A stretch of 56,331 bases of DNA from Lingula anatina (lineage: Eukaryota > Brachiopoda > Lingulata > Lingulida > Lingulidae): contig NW_019773513.1 in the NCBI RefSeq assembly GCF_001039355.2, forward strand, positions 1,911,545-1,967,875, read 5' to 3'. The notes beneath the pieces were generated by a model that saw nothing but the letters and a program-made list of their open reading frames with translations, was not told the DNA's origin and made no database searches. Shown piece after piece: positions 21,667-33,791 of the stretch (position 1 is its first letter; each line of letters begins with the position of its first letter). Made by a program: the position numbers and the translations under genes.

Positions 21667-24506
21667 ATGGAGGTTGTGGGGGTGTTTCTACGATTATGTT
21701 TGCTTTTAGCAGTTTTTTCCAAATTTGTGAACTCAAATAAATACACAAAGGATAAGAACATGGCGAAGGATGAAATTATGAAAATGGAGCGACCATTCCG
21801 CATGGCAAAAGTTAACCTTCTGTGGGAGAAAGCGAGAAAGGTTGGTGAGCATTAGAATCAGTGATTATAGCCGCGAGCGTGGTCGATGTAACGCCAAACA
21901 CATTATAACATGTGAATACATATATTCTCTGTTATAGCCGTTTTGGGGCATTATGACTTAGATCTATATTTGTAAAAAAATGAGCGGTCATTATATGAAC
22001 TTAATCACCGTTTAATGACACGTTATTTATACAGAACTTTGTAATTATGTGTAATATTGCATTATCGTAGATATGTTTTTGTCCTTATACAGTCGGAGAA
22101 TAGCTGTAAAGCTAATGTTTCCATTCAATTTGTAACCGACATGAAATAAAATTTATTGTATTGTATTGTATTGTATAGAACTTAAGAACTAAGTAATGCT
22201 GGAATGGAAGGGGCATATACTTGGAGAGGATTTGGCTTTCAAAAATATGAAAGCACCTTGAAATGTCTTTAGAAATATGTATACTCTGTTATGATCTACT
22301 TGTAAATTCAGGTTGACTGTGGCAGTGTGCCTTTTAATTTACATACATTGTTGGTTTCAGAGACTTTCCAAAAATCAACTAGCTGAGCTTTATGCTGAAC
22401 TCAAACTTCATGACAAAAAAGAACTTCAGTTAAAACAGATCATAGCAGATGATTTGGATAAGGATGGGGAAAAGGCTGCAGGCATTAGAAAAGAATTAAG
22501 AGGTATATCAAGCTATTCTAAACAGTACTAGTGGACCCAGTTTATTGCTTAGTAGTATTTGAAAGACAGAGAAATTCACAAATGCTTAATTTAGTCTGAG
22601 TAATTGGCTTAAAAAAGTAAAATAATTATATTGTTTATTGTTAAAAGATCAGTCATATTCATGCTTTTATTGTATATGACATGCCTTTCATTTATTTTTA
22701 TTTATTAGGTATAATGATAAAGTATGATTTAGATGACCATTTTGAACATGAAGAAGATAACGAGGTGGAGAAAACTTTCAATTCAAAACCTCGCAAAGAG
22801 GCACAGTTAATCAATAAAAAACTAAAGAAGTTGTGGAAAAAAGCAGAATATGCTGGATTCTCAGGTGAGAGTCATATTTTTAAAGTTGTACTGCTGAGGC
22901 TTTGTGCTAAATTAACTTTCAAAGAATGTCTAGCATGAAAGGTGGCAGTTTATAACGATGTATCATTAATGTTTTATGAAGAGGAATGTTGTGGTGGAAT
23001 CATGCATTTGTGCATAAGCGAAATATTTCATATTGATTTTGAGAAAAAAAGATAGCAAAAATGATAGTATCAAAAAAGCTGACTCTGGTTTCACAAAGTT
23101 TCCCCCCTCATTTTTCAGCTCAAGAACTTGAAGATTTAAAGCAGGAGTTTTCACATTACCAGACAAGACTTGATGAGTATCACCAGTTGTTAAATGAAGC
23201 AGATGAGTGGCAAGGTTGGTATAGGAGATTAAGAACAGGAATAAGGCTTGCACATTTTGTTTAATCAGTTGATTGGTATTTATTCAAAACAGTGTAAAAC
23301 TAGAAAAATGCACCTTTCATTTTATCTCAGAGTAAATTGATTTTGATATTTTTTTAATAGAAGTTCAAGTTTAATGACAGATAATGGTCTAGTTGTAGAA
23401 TGATGTGCATTTAAGTACTTTGTTCCTATTACATGCAAGAGTGTTAAATATTTTAATGCAAAGCAAACGAAATACAGATTTTTTTAAGTACTCTGATGTT
23501 TGACTCTATTTCAGATGTTTCAGATAATTCAATCAAGAATTTTGAAGACAATACAATAGATGGACATAAAAAGAGATCTATCAACTCTGACTTGAAGAAA
23601 AGGCATAAAGATCTTAAGATGGATTATGAAAGGCTAGAATTTTTGGCTAAAAAAGTACCCGATGGTGAAACGAAATTCACTGAACCAAAAGTCCATGAGT
23701 TGTGGATGCAGGCAAAACAAGTTGACTTTAGTCCAGAAGAATTAGTAGCATTTGAGGTAATTGGAAATTAAGAAAATCACTGAGAAGTTCCAGGGGCGGA
23801 TCCAGAGATATTTTCTGACAGTCTTCCCAATTATCTTTGTTGATCTATTCTCTATTTTTGACCGTCTTACGACTAAAAAAATTAGATACCCGTCAATGTA
23901 AAAATTAAAAATTTGACCATCTTCCAGAAGACCCAGAAGACAGCCTCGATCCGCCCCTGAAGTTCCCTATGGTTATCGCGCAAATTATTGTTTATGAGTT
24001 ATAAATAAAATAGACCATCAAAGGTTTATGAAAACTGTCCTTTCTTTACTTTTTATAGGTTCGAAGTAAAATATGTTTTTTTTTAAATACAGGAAGAACT
24101 GAGGCATTTTGAGCATAAACTCAAGAAACATGCTGATATGACAAAGGAATTTGAAGAAACTGTCAAAGATTATAAAAAGAGTGGCAAAGACATCCCTTTG
24201 AAAGTTGAAAAAATGGATGAGAAAAACAGGGACTATGCCAAAAAGGTAAATGTCTACTTTCAACTTCAGTTTTTTTTTAATTGTATGAAAAATGTTACAA
24301 CTGTAAGTAGTATAAGTTCTAGGGAGTTCATAATGTTAAATGTGGTTGGCAAGTTTATGTAGTAGCTATATGTAGCACATTGTAAAATCACCGTTTAGTC
24401 AATCATTGGTATGTAGCATAACGATATATGTTCATATTTCTTATAGATAAAGAAGCATCACACAGAGCTGCAAAGGAAAATAGACAAGAGGCACATAGAG
24501 TTATAG
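21667..24506 (+). CDS. LRPAP1: LRPAP1, receptor-associated protein (ER chaperone of LDL-receptor-family proteins; complete, 340 aa)
   Basis: ER-resident chaperone that binds newly made LDL-receptor-family members and blocks premature ligand binding. Exons: 21667-21840, 22361-22502, 22709-22864, 23119-23214, 23515-23756, 24093-24245, 24447-24506; total 1023 nt. The N-terminus is a signal peptide (MEVVGVFLRLCLLLAVFSKF). Domain 1 carries PFRMAKVNLLWEKA and DLDKDGEKAAGIRKEL; domain 2 KLKKLWKKAEYAGFS; domain 3 FTEPKVHELWMQAK and a long basic helical end. The last four residues, HIEL, replace the family HNEL ER-retrieval signal. Length is close to the vertebrate protein (about 357). The donors of exons 1 and 4 read GTTGGT, weaker than consensus; exon 1's end was chosen because only phase 0 keeps the frame. 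Intron 5 carries a small hAT-like element. Divergent from FADD. Confidence 0.93.
22141..22177 (+). repeat. AATAAA plus (ATTGT)n tail, probable retroposon 3' end
   Basis: AATAAA followed by four ATTGT units in LRPAP1 intron 1. This is a common form of the 3' tail of non-LTR retrotransposons or SINEs. The body of the element was not delimited. Confidence 0.4.
23792..23958. mobile_element. hAT-like MITE in LRPAP1 intron 5
   Basis: 167-bp element with terminal inverted repeats (AGGGGCGGATC at the left, GATCCGCCCCT at the right), flanked by a perfect 8-bp target duplication GAAGTTCC (23784-23791 and 23959-23966). An 8-bp duplication and CAGGGGCG-type ends are hallmarks of hAT elements. No transposase, so non-autonomous. 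Confidence 0.85.
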
Positions 24507-26214
24507 CCTTAATATATACCAGCTGCCAAAGATTTGATGTTTCTTTTTAAATATATTCACATTTCAAATTAGAACCAAATATTTGTATGATGGTAATAAT
24601 TAATCAAGGAAGTGAATTTAACATGGAGAAAATACACAAACATTAAAAAGGTATATTTGACACCATTTCTGAAACTTTTTACAGTGTTTATTTTACATGA
24701 AGAAAATATTTAACATGCAGCTGATTTCCCAAATAGATCTGACAAAAGGAATGCAGCTTCAGCATTAAAATAATTAACTTTCTGCAATTCCATGGTGCTT
24801 TCTTAGTTTGTTAATGAGGTGTTTGTGTACTATTTCTAGAGTACAATTAATGTACTGGACACATTTTTGCAATATTTTTTGTAAGCAAGCATTTTAAAAA
24901 TTTGCATTTCTTCCAAATACATTTTTTATTCTTGTTACTTACATCTTTTAGAATAAAGAAAGTTTTCCTAGTAGGAATTGTTTGCTCAGTAAAACAATTC
25001 ATCTGGTCTCCATTAAGCCAACAATGCCTCTTAGCCAACTAATTTAAATTTTTCAAAGAATATCGAGGGGTACTATGATGCTTTTTTTCAGCCTTCACAA
25101 TGCCCTTGGACCAGAATCCATTTTTCTTAACTTTCCAAGCATACTATAATTCAAAGTGAAGAGAAACTGTGATCACAGTATCAATCTAACACAATGCAAA
25201 CAAGCACAAACAACTCATGTGTCCTTTCTCTTTTATTGTTTCTTTAAATGCTAGGCATAAAACCACAAAATGCAGTCATGTAACCTTCAACAAAAACTGA
25301 CCAAAACTGATTTCTTCATTTGCCACAAGCACAATGCTTTTACACTGTTTAAACAGTTATGCATAGCCTACTCAGATCAGGCGTACAAATATAAATCTAC
25401 ATCTGACCTCAATATGTTTTTCAATTGGCAATTTGTGTAAGAAAACATTATGGCCAAATCTGAAATAATGAAATCTGTGACAGAACATGTTTCATCATGA
25501 AGAGTTTATTAAGTTAATGCATTTTAACAGCATCAGGACTCCTCATTCCATCACTCAAAAAGTCTGTGTGTTGTAACAATTGTATATTGCCACAATTTTA
25601 TGTAACTATATTTGATACTTCATCCTTGACATGGACTGAATAAAATAAAAAACCCACCAAAGGCAGTGTCAGCTAAAGAGTAATGGTAAGCATTAATTAT
25701 TTAAAATACTGTCTTGGGGGGCATATGACTTAACATGTTAGTAAAGTGCAATATTAAAACAATGACAATCACTGTCAGCCAATATCACTACAGTTTATGA
25801 ACTGGTCCAATTTTCATGACAAGAAAATACTTCTGTAATGTTGTGAGAATGGTTTTGACAGATAAACCTTTGCCACTCTTCAATAAAAAGACCGATTTAG
25901 TCATTTTATATTGCCAAATATAAGATGTCAATCATCAAGAACTATCAGTATTGATTTTCATTAAACACCGCTGTAAATGAACAAAATTAACATTAAGCAT
26001 TAAAATAGTGCTACAGAAGGGCACACAAAATTTGACCAAACGATTATAGGGCGTTTCATAATTTGATCTCAAAAAAGAAGAAAAAAAAATAGTGCCATTT
26101 TAATTGTGCAGAGGGAATCCTCCCATGCACAGCAATGCCTACAGTGGCCACGTCATCCAACTCCCTTGCAATGCTTGGCCATCATGAATGCACTGCACTG
26201 TTTAGCACCCTTAT
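24507..26214. other. Convergent 3' region of LRPAP1 and NFU1
   Basis: 1.7 kb between two stop codons facing each other, presumably both 3' UTRs. An AATAAA at 25639-25644 (plus) could end LRPAP1. No further gene seen. Confidence 0.5.
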
Positions 26215-29200
26215 TTAATCCCTCCAGTTCATGTTGTTCCTTTCAAACTCATCAAATTCTTTTTGTGAAATTTCATCTACCTCATCCTCCACCTGCAATA
26301 ATTAAAATAAAATAATGATAAATTCACTGACATCCATAAACTCTTTTCAACAAATTACAAGCACTGGGTTCCCTTCATTCCCAATTTCTGAAGACTCTTC
26401 ACTCTCAGACCATAAATGAATGCTCTTTTTGAATGTTTCTTACAAGCATGACTAAACAAAAATAGTAAAATTTACTCTATGTGCAAATTTATCCCTTTTT
26501 TCATAAATACCTGAACAACTTCTTTAACTTCAGGAACATAAAACTGCAGCATATTCTGTACTCCATGTTTCAGAGTGACTACAGAGCTAGGGCAGCTTGT
26601 GCAGGAGCCTTGCATTTTGAGCTTCACAACCCCACTTTTTTCATCAAATTCCTGGAAGCAATTCAAATAGCCCTATTTTAAGTTTTTTTTGAAAAAATTA
26701 AGAGCCCTCTTATCTCTTTAAATCTCTTTAAAACATCACCATCTTGCACAGTCAAAATTAACAACAGTCCATTATCATGAATTACAATCAATAGTTAAAA
26801 TTTGTTAAGAGTGAATGTTATATCATGTTTGAAACTGCATTTTTTCCATAAATGGCTTCTTAAAAAGAAGCACTTGTAGATGGGAACTTGTATCTTTAAA
26901 GAGGTAAAGACGCTACACACAAAACCTCCCCTATATGGTAATTCATTGTACTATTCAAACGGGATTGAATAATTAATTATATTAATTGAAACAACAATCT
27001 CTTAGAATCTCTTTAAAAGAAAGCAACTTTGCTGCAATCATCACTGTACCTATGGCAGATCTTTTATAGTAAACTTTCTTGTAGAGATTCAAACCAAATA
27101 ATTTCAGGTTGGGGTTCCAAATAGAACTCTCTGCTGTGCAACAAAATTCAATCCAGGGCTTTGCCATCAAGTCCAAATGTGAGACTGGGAAAAAATGGTC
27201 GGAATAATCCAGTTTTTTTAACATTTCAACTAGTTACTATTCTGACTGAAAACAAAAGAAATCTTTAGTCAAAAACAAATGGAATCCATGCAAATGCAAA
27301 GAGCTGACAAATCTTCCATACCACAAAAACAATGTCCCCTCCATCTTCTTGTACTGTGGGCCTGATCCTGGTATCCAGGAGTTCCTTGATCATGGCAACC
27401 GTTTCACTGTCTTCAGAATCCACAGCTAGAAAACACAAATGAATTTTATTATTTAATATTTTGCTATCAAACAGTTGTGGCACATTTATAACATGTGTAG
27501 CACTTACAGCTATACAAAACAATTTCACATTTCACAATCAAGAACTGTAATTGCTGTTGTAAGAAAAACTTCATATTTTCATACCATTTCCATAGCTGAT
27601 TTTTTTCTTGTTAAAAGGCACTCAAGTTTTTATTCATATTATATTCAAACTGAACAATTTTTTTTGTTGTGGACCTAAACCTATGACTTATCTGAAGTCA
27701 AAGCAGTCTAAAATTTAAAAACTAATTTATTTTCAAAAGAATTCCATTCATATAACAATCATATCAACTTTTATTTTATTTCCTTTTGGCTTATTAAGTG
27801 TCAGTCTACTCTCATACTCGTACCCTATTACACATATGATACAGCCTCATACAAGCATTACCAATGTACTAACTCTACTGTAGCTGGGGAAATATAACAG
27901 TCCGTACTGAGGCAAGCACAGGGTGCCAGAAAATGAGAACCATGTAAGCGAGGAGAGGTGAAACAAGGATTCACAACCCTTGATTGAGCCTGTGTGCAAG
28001 TTTTACAGTGTTAATTAAGTGTTGTCTTAAGTTTAGGTATTAGTGTACAGCCTGTAAAACTACAAATGGTGCCCTATCTCCTGCTTAGGAGTATACTGAG
28101 AATATTTAATCTCTTTCCATAATAATTATTCATCCAATGGTTAGTTTATTTTGTATTATGATTTTCAAAAATGAGCATATAATGCTAGAATGCTGAATTT
28201 CCACCTTTATATGTATGTATAAATAAATATGTCTCTGGAATAAATATGATTAAAATATAATTACTGTCATATCTTACCTTAACATATTTCTTTCTAACTT
28301 ACAGTAGTGCTCAAGCTCTGATAGAAACAGCTTGAAATTAAGCATACTATTAATTAGTTTTCTACATTATGTCTTTTTGCTATATTTGGATGCAGAATTT
28401 TACTGTAACACTTCCCATATGAGATAAAAAAATTATACAACTTCAACCCAGCTTTTCATCCATCCATTCTTCAGTCTATCCAAAACTGATCAACTACTAT
28501 ACAACTGAAAAAAGGGATTCCATTAACTATCTTCTTCAATAATAAAAGGAACACAACTGGATTGTTTTATACTGATTTTATGGGAACAAGTACCTAAGGC
28601 TATAATTTTGTATCCATAGCAATTTAGTATAAACAGTGATCTTAAATGATAAGTTAAAAATCTAATCTATCTTATCAACTGACATCCATGCACCACTTTT
28701 CTTAAAATTTTTGTTCAGAATTAATACATTCATTCAATTCATCATATTATGCCATTATTTTCTTTTAAACAATGTTATGTTATGTTATGTTGTAACTCTC
28801 AAGTCATCATTTTATACATTTATCTGCTTTGGTTATTATGTGGTAGACTAAAATTTTGGTCTAAAATCACAGCTCTGTTTTGAAGCCTACCTCTGGGGAA
28901 AATGATTCAAATACAACTATACTTGAGATGAATACAACAGTATTACCTGTGTCCTCGGCAGGTGGTTCTCCTGTTATGACTGGGGTCCCAGAGGCAAAGA
29001 AATCCATGATGGTGGCAAAAATATCTGGTTTCAAAATACTCCATGGTACCTCAGCGTTGATCTGGAGAGAAAAATGCATAATTTATAATCTACAGATGTG
29101 ATATTTTTCATTCATCTCAGCATAAGCTGGTGGCAGCACTCCACCATCTTTCTGTATGGGGAAGTCTAGACAGAATCTACCAGCTGCAGCTTTTACCCTG

Positions 29201-32200
29201 CTTACAATATTAAAAGTACACTATGTGCCCTTGAAAAATTTCCAAAATTTATATTTTCACATCAAAACAATCCACAACCCCACTTATTTTTCTCTATTCA
29301 GATATCAAAAATGATAAAACCCCTAAAATAAAAGTACCTGATTACCATATTTTCTTCTGAAATGTCAGAAAGACCAGTAGTCCAAATGAATCATGATTAA
29401 TTTAGAACTAAGTGATTTAATTAGAACCATGTTAGATCTTAGTGCAGAGACAGATTGGAAAATGACTCATGAATAGGAGAATATTTATTTTGTGTGTGAA
29501 ATGTAATTAGATTTGGCACAAAAATCCCATTTTATCTTGCACCCCATTCTCATAGATTAGATCGACCTACATTGGATCGACCTAACTCCCCGGGGGTTCA
29601 CGCTAAATAGCTGTCAGCCGGACGGACACGAAAGTTAATTACCCCTTATAGCTTGTAGTAGGCGGGGACGGACACTTAAGGCGGATTATCTGACAGTAAT
29701 CTAGTGAGACTCCCCGCGGTGATAGATCGATCTAAAAGTTGTGAGAACAGAGCCTAANAATACTCCATGGTACCTCAGCGTTGATCTGGAGAGAAAAATG
29801 CATAATTTATAATCTACAGATGTGATATTTTTCATTCATCTCAGCATAAGCTGGTGGCAGCACTCCACCATCTTTCTGTATGGGGAAGTCTAGACAGAAT
29901 CTACCAGCTGCAGCTTTTACCCTGCTTACAATATTAAAAGAACACTATGTGCCCTTGAAAAATTTCCAAAATTTTTATTTTCACATCAAAACAATCCACA
30001 ACCCCACTTATTTTTCTCTATTCAGATATCAAAAATGATAAAACCCCTAAAATAAAAGTACCTGATGACCATGTTTTCTTCTGAAATGTCAGAAAGACCA
30101 GTAGTCCAAATGAATCATGATTAATTTAGAACTAAGTGATTTAATTAGAACCATGTTAGATCTTAGTGCAGAGACAAAGAAATCCATGATGGTGGCAAAA
30201 TCCCATTTTATCTTGGTCTTATACAACATCTGACATCTATTATTTTAAACCTTTGTATGGAGATTTCCTTTCAATGAATTAGTATTTGGTTTTAAAGGTT
30301 ACAGCTCACCTTGGTAATGCTTATGAAATCTGTGCCAAGCATTACAGACCTCACCCCATCTATACGGAACAGCTGTCTGCAAAATAAAAAATCTCCTAGA
30401 CAGCAAAGCTTGAAAATATACAGACATTTAACAGCCAAGAAGCGTTTCCCATTGCTCCATTTCAACAGTAACAGGCACATTCCTCTAAACACTGAAAAAA
30501 ATTAATCAACTTCATACTGTGTGCAGTGACCAACTTTATGAAAAGTGTGCATCTACATTCCAAAACAGATTTGCATTGGACTTGCATGTGTGTGTGTGTG
30601 TGGAGAGAAAGAGAGAAAGAGAGAAAGAGAGATGGGTGAAAGGGAAGAAGAAAGAAAGAGACTCCTGCCACATTAAAATGAGATCTTTTCATGCCACAGT
30701 TTAAAAGGCAAATTTCTGTTATAAGTTGGACCCTGTCTGAATAGCCCTTTTTTAATGTGGCAGAGGTCAGTATTGATATCTTACTTGACCAAGGGAGAGG
30801 AATGTGCTGTCCTGGCATTGGGGAAGTCCAGTGTTCCAGACTCTAACACCTGGACTCCTGGTAAGAATTTCAGGCTGTTGGGATTGGGGGTGACCTGGGT
30901 CTGGATAAAAATAGCCCTGGCTGGAATAAGGGAGGTACAATATCTGTTAGATAAAATTTGTTTTCAAATTATCAGCTCTACAGACTTTACTCTAATGCAT
31001 ACACAGAGATAAAACTTAAATCTGTTAAAAACATTATTAGTTACATAATTATGTGTAATTGCATTGAAAAATTAAATGAAAATTTTCTAGCAAAAAAGTG
31101 TAAATTAAATGCAATTAAACAATATTACACCTTGTGTCAGTTGAGATGTTTCACTTGGAACAGCAAGGAATTTTGGCGTGTTTATTAATTTATTGAGCAC
31201 ACTGTACTTTCTGTGGACTGCCCATAACTGGCCCTGGCGCAAAGATCTAAAATAAACAATAAGACATATTAGAAAATATATATATGTCAGGGGTTTTCTA
31301 CATTTAAGATTGGAGCTCATTTAACAAAAGCACTTTTGATACTCCCAAGACCAAAGCTTTACTTCACTTCAATTCAGGACATAAATGTGAAGAACTAGCA
31401 GTACGGTTAACTAATTGGCAAAAACAGTTTATTTCTCTCTTATCAGTATTTCATCTAATTTTACCGTTTTTGATTTCCCTACGGTCAAAGTAGACTAAAT
31501 TTTGCTCTGGAAGTTAAGAACATCTTTGCTCCTTGCCAGTGCATACAACCCTCAATAGTTATAATTAAATTGTCCACAACAGTAAATGTAAACATTACAC
31601 TGAGCGGGGGGAGGGGGGGGGGCTAGGGACGTAAGACATTCGCTTAAAATGCAGGACTGTCAAGTAAAATCTAAGACAACTGGTAATCACATGTCCCTAG
31701 AATGTATCAATTGTTGATACATGTATTATATAGTGGTCAGTGTCAAAACATGCTATGGTATAAGCAGAAAAAACGTGTCAATTCATCATTGTCTCTTTCA
31801 CCTTGTTCACCTTGCTGCAACGTGCTTTACAGATAATTTTCTGTTGATCACGTTTTTGGAGTGCAATAATTAGTCAGATGTCAAACACAAGTCCAATTGT
31901 GAAAAATACAATTACATGATGTACATCGATCACTATATTAATTATTATACCTGAAGATAATTCTGCTCATTTTATACTTTTCGTAAAAAAAAAATTATAT
32001 ATATATTTAAATAAATTGAAGAAAATTAAAGGTACCGAGAACGTGCCAATGCTTAATGGTCCTTTTCACCTTACAGCATCTTGTTTCACCTGGCTGGATA
32101 TTTTGATTTACAGACTCTATAATTAGAACATGTGAGCCTTGAGTGATTCAATGACCCAAATTAATGAATTATCGCGAACTGCTAAAATGCAGCTATTTTG

Positions 32201-32341
32201 GGTTTGGGAAAGGCACACAAGAATATGCAACCCTTTTCTTGGTAAACAATCTAACCATCGATCGACTAAAATATACCTTGCACTTGATGAAAATCCAAAG
32301 TTTTGGCTTAAACGACTAAGGCATCGCACACGGTTAGCCAT
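26215..32341 (-). CDS. NFU1: NFU1, mitochondrial iron-sulfur cluster carrier (273 aa after removing an assembly duplication)
   Basis: Late-acting mitochondrial 4Fe-4S carrier needed for lipoyl synthase and hence for lipoylated dehydrogenases. Exons (minus): 32277-32341, 31131-31246, 30785-30920, 30310-30376, 28947-29061, 27322-27425, 26511-26651, 26215-26292; total 822 nt, all phases consistent. Exon 1 encodes a basic transit peptide ([20 protein letters not shown]). Exons 3-5 encode the Nfu N-terminal domain ([51 protein letters not shown]). Exons 6-7 encode the NifU-like domain ([19 protein letters not shown]) with the cluster-binding CxxC in GSCTSCPSS. The C-terminus is acidic, as in the family. 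The contig join at 29758 lies in intron 4 and repeats the start of exon 5 at 29759-29785; that copy should be ignored. Divergent from UPF0728. Confidence 0.93.
29035..29757. repeat. Left side of an overlapping contig join in NFU1
   Basis: 29035 to about 29455 is nearly identical to 29759 to about 30176, including the start of NFU1 exon 5. The left contig then diverges and ends in a foldback element next to the n. The two look like overlapping haplotypes placed in series. Confidence 0.85.
29545..29752. mobile_element. Foldback MITE, family member 1
   Basis: Ends are imperfect inverted repeats built around AGATCGACCTA/AGATCGATCTATC, with inner CTCCCCGGGG opposite CCCCGCGG. The right contig (30176 onward) lacks it at the aligned position, so it is a polymorphic insertion or contig-end sequence. 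It shares its ends with the element at 55587-55829. No ORF. Confidence 0.65.
29758..29758. other. Contig join (single n) with overlapping flanks
   Basis: Sequence right of the n restarts at the equivalent of 29035. Confidence 0.95.
29759..29785 (-). pseudogene. NFU1: Duplicated fragment of NFU1 exon 5 (assembly artefact)
   Basis: The 27 bases up to the acceptor are identical to 29035-29061, the 5' part of NFU1 exon 5. The fragment has no donor because the contig begins inside the exon. Confidence 0.9.
30175..30200. repeat. 26-bp copy of NFU1 exon 5 inside intron 4
   Basis: Identical over 26 bp to 28995-29020, which is inside exon 5, same orientation. It replaces about 60 bases of the other haplotype (29463 onward). 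Either a templated insertion or an assembly chimera. Confidence 0.8.
30589..30640. repeat. Compound microsatellite (TG)n(GAGA/AAGA)n
   Basis: TG run followed by imperfect GA/AAGA repeats, in NFU1 intron 3. Confidence 0.9.
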
Positions 32342-33009
32342 CTCATCAGCGCCTAACTGCACGTCTCCCAACTGCGAAGGTCGGCTTTGTTTTTATCGCA
32401 AGGGTTTGTAAATGGCTTTGATTTATGTACTTAATAGCTGCAGTATCGAAGTACTGTGAATGTCAATCATACGAAGCAATTTTAATCTTTACCATCTATG
32501 CTATTATAATTTCATCATCAGCGTGATTATTAATTTTGATTTCATAATTTACCATTTGGTGCGGATCTACATTTGACCTATTTTCGATAGTTTACTCCTG
32601 GAAACCGTACACAAAATGCAGGTATACGGAATTCTTTAGTGCTCTTCTTCTCCCTATTGTTTGCATAGACTTAATCTGATGGTAGAATGGTATTCAGTGG
32701 AATTATCAGTTGTCCAGTAGATACAGAAACCTACTAAAGCATGATTTTATTGTGTAGATATATTTACTACAATTTAAGAAATTGTGTTGAATTTTTTTCA
32801 GCTTGTCTCAGTTTCTACAGCCTGTCAGTGCCACGGCAGTGCTTGACTTTATAGAACTTTAATCTTCTACGGCTGCAACTATGCGGTTATTTGTCTTCAG
32901 CTGACAGAAAATTTCCTTTGTTATTTGGCATCAAAATTTAAAGTTGAGTTTTTGCTTTATTATTTATTAATTTTTTTATTAAGGAGGGTTAACAGACCAG
33001 CTATCCAAA
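32342..33009. promoter_or_regulatory. Divergent promoter between NFU1 and UPF0728
   Basis: 668 bp separate the NFU1 and UPF0728 start codons on opposite strands. No TATA box in a convincing position. The whole interval is preserved in the second copy (43736-44404) with only scattered changes. Confidence 0.6.
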
Positions 33010-33709
33010 ATGCCAGAAAACGCCCGTGTAGTCGTGTGCTACGGACCATATGAATCGTGTGGAGTTGTGGATCATAGAGAGGAGAGGTTACAAGGACTGC
33101 AGAGTAAGTGACATTGTGTGCCCATGTTATGTGTTTTTTTTTCTTGTTTAACCTTTATTTTGATGAAAAGTAATTAGGATGTTTTTTACCGTTCCGATTG
33201 ATGTGCATGCTCGCTTGATTAGTTTTTAATAATTTAACTCATTTCAGCTGTTCTAACTAGAGATGGCCATCAGGTAGACCTACAAAAGATGGCTGATCAT
33301 AATACAGTACAACTCTATGTGAATGGGGAACTAATATTCACATGCAACATCAAAGATCTGGAATTTGGTAAACTACATTAAAAAATAATCTGGTGATGAA
33401 ATTTTCATAAGATGAAAAATGATATTAATTCAAGTGATAAAATAGATACCAAGTATCATGATTACTATTTCAACAGTAAAAATAGAAACTAAAGATTCAT
33501 GTAAAACCCAGTGCTACAAATACAAATTTAATTCTTATGACTTGCCATCACTGCACTGTATTGCTGGTAAAGTAAATGCAACTAATGAATACTGCAGTTT
33601 GATCTTAGATATTTTACAAAGATACCATATTTTTTCTCATTCAGGTGGAGATGGGCAGCTGGACAGTCTGTGTGCTCAGGCACTAGATGCAGTGAAGAAG
33701 GCATTTTAA
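33010..33709 (+). CDS. UPF0728 family protein (C10orf53 homologue), copy A (complete, 92 aa)
   Basis: Small soluble protein of an uncharacterised family known from vertebrates and invertebrates. Exons: 33010-33103, 33248-33367, 33645-33709 (94, 120 and 65 nt; 93 codons with stop). Recognised by the start MPENARVVVCYGPYESCG, the middle RLQGLQTVLTRDGHQVDLQK and the hallmark NIKDLEFGGDGQLDSLC, followed by a short C-terminal helix (AQALDAVKKAF). No signal peptide, membrane segment or known catalytic motif. The last exon begins at the AG of 33644; the open frame in the intron before it is broken in copy B, so it is not coding. It diverges from NFU1 and converges on OGDH. Function is unknown. Confidence 0.92.
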
Positions 33710-33785
33710 ACAGATCTGATGAGATCAAATATAATCAGTCAAATAGTCTATTAATCAAATAATTAAGCTCAATCCTGATTGGACT

Positions 33786-33791
33786 AATAAA
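33786..33791 (+). terminator. Polyadenylation signal of UPF0728 copy A
   Basis: AATAAA 77 nt after the stop codon. Also present after copy B at 45181-45186. Confidence 0.65.

Noticed and set aside
32139-32411. Plus-strand 90-codon ORF opposite NFU1 exon 1
   Set aside because: Antisense shadow of the transit-peptide exon, which fits phase and splice sites on the minus strand.
33458-33709. 83-codon ORF starting in the UPF0728 intron
   Set aside because: The intronic part is frame-broken in copy B; only the last 65 nt (exon 3) are coding.
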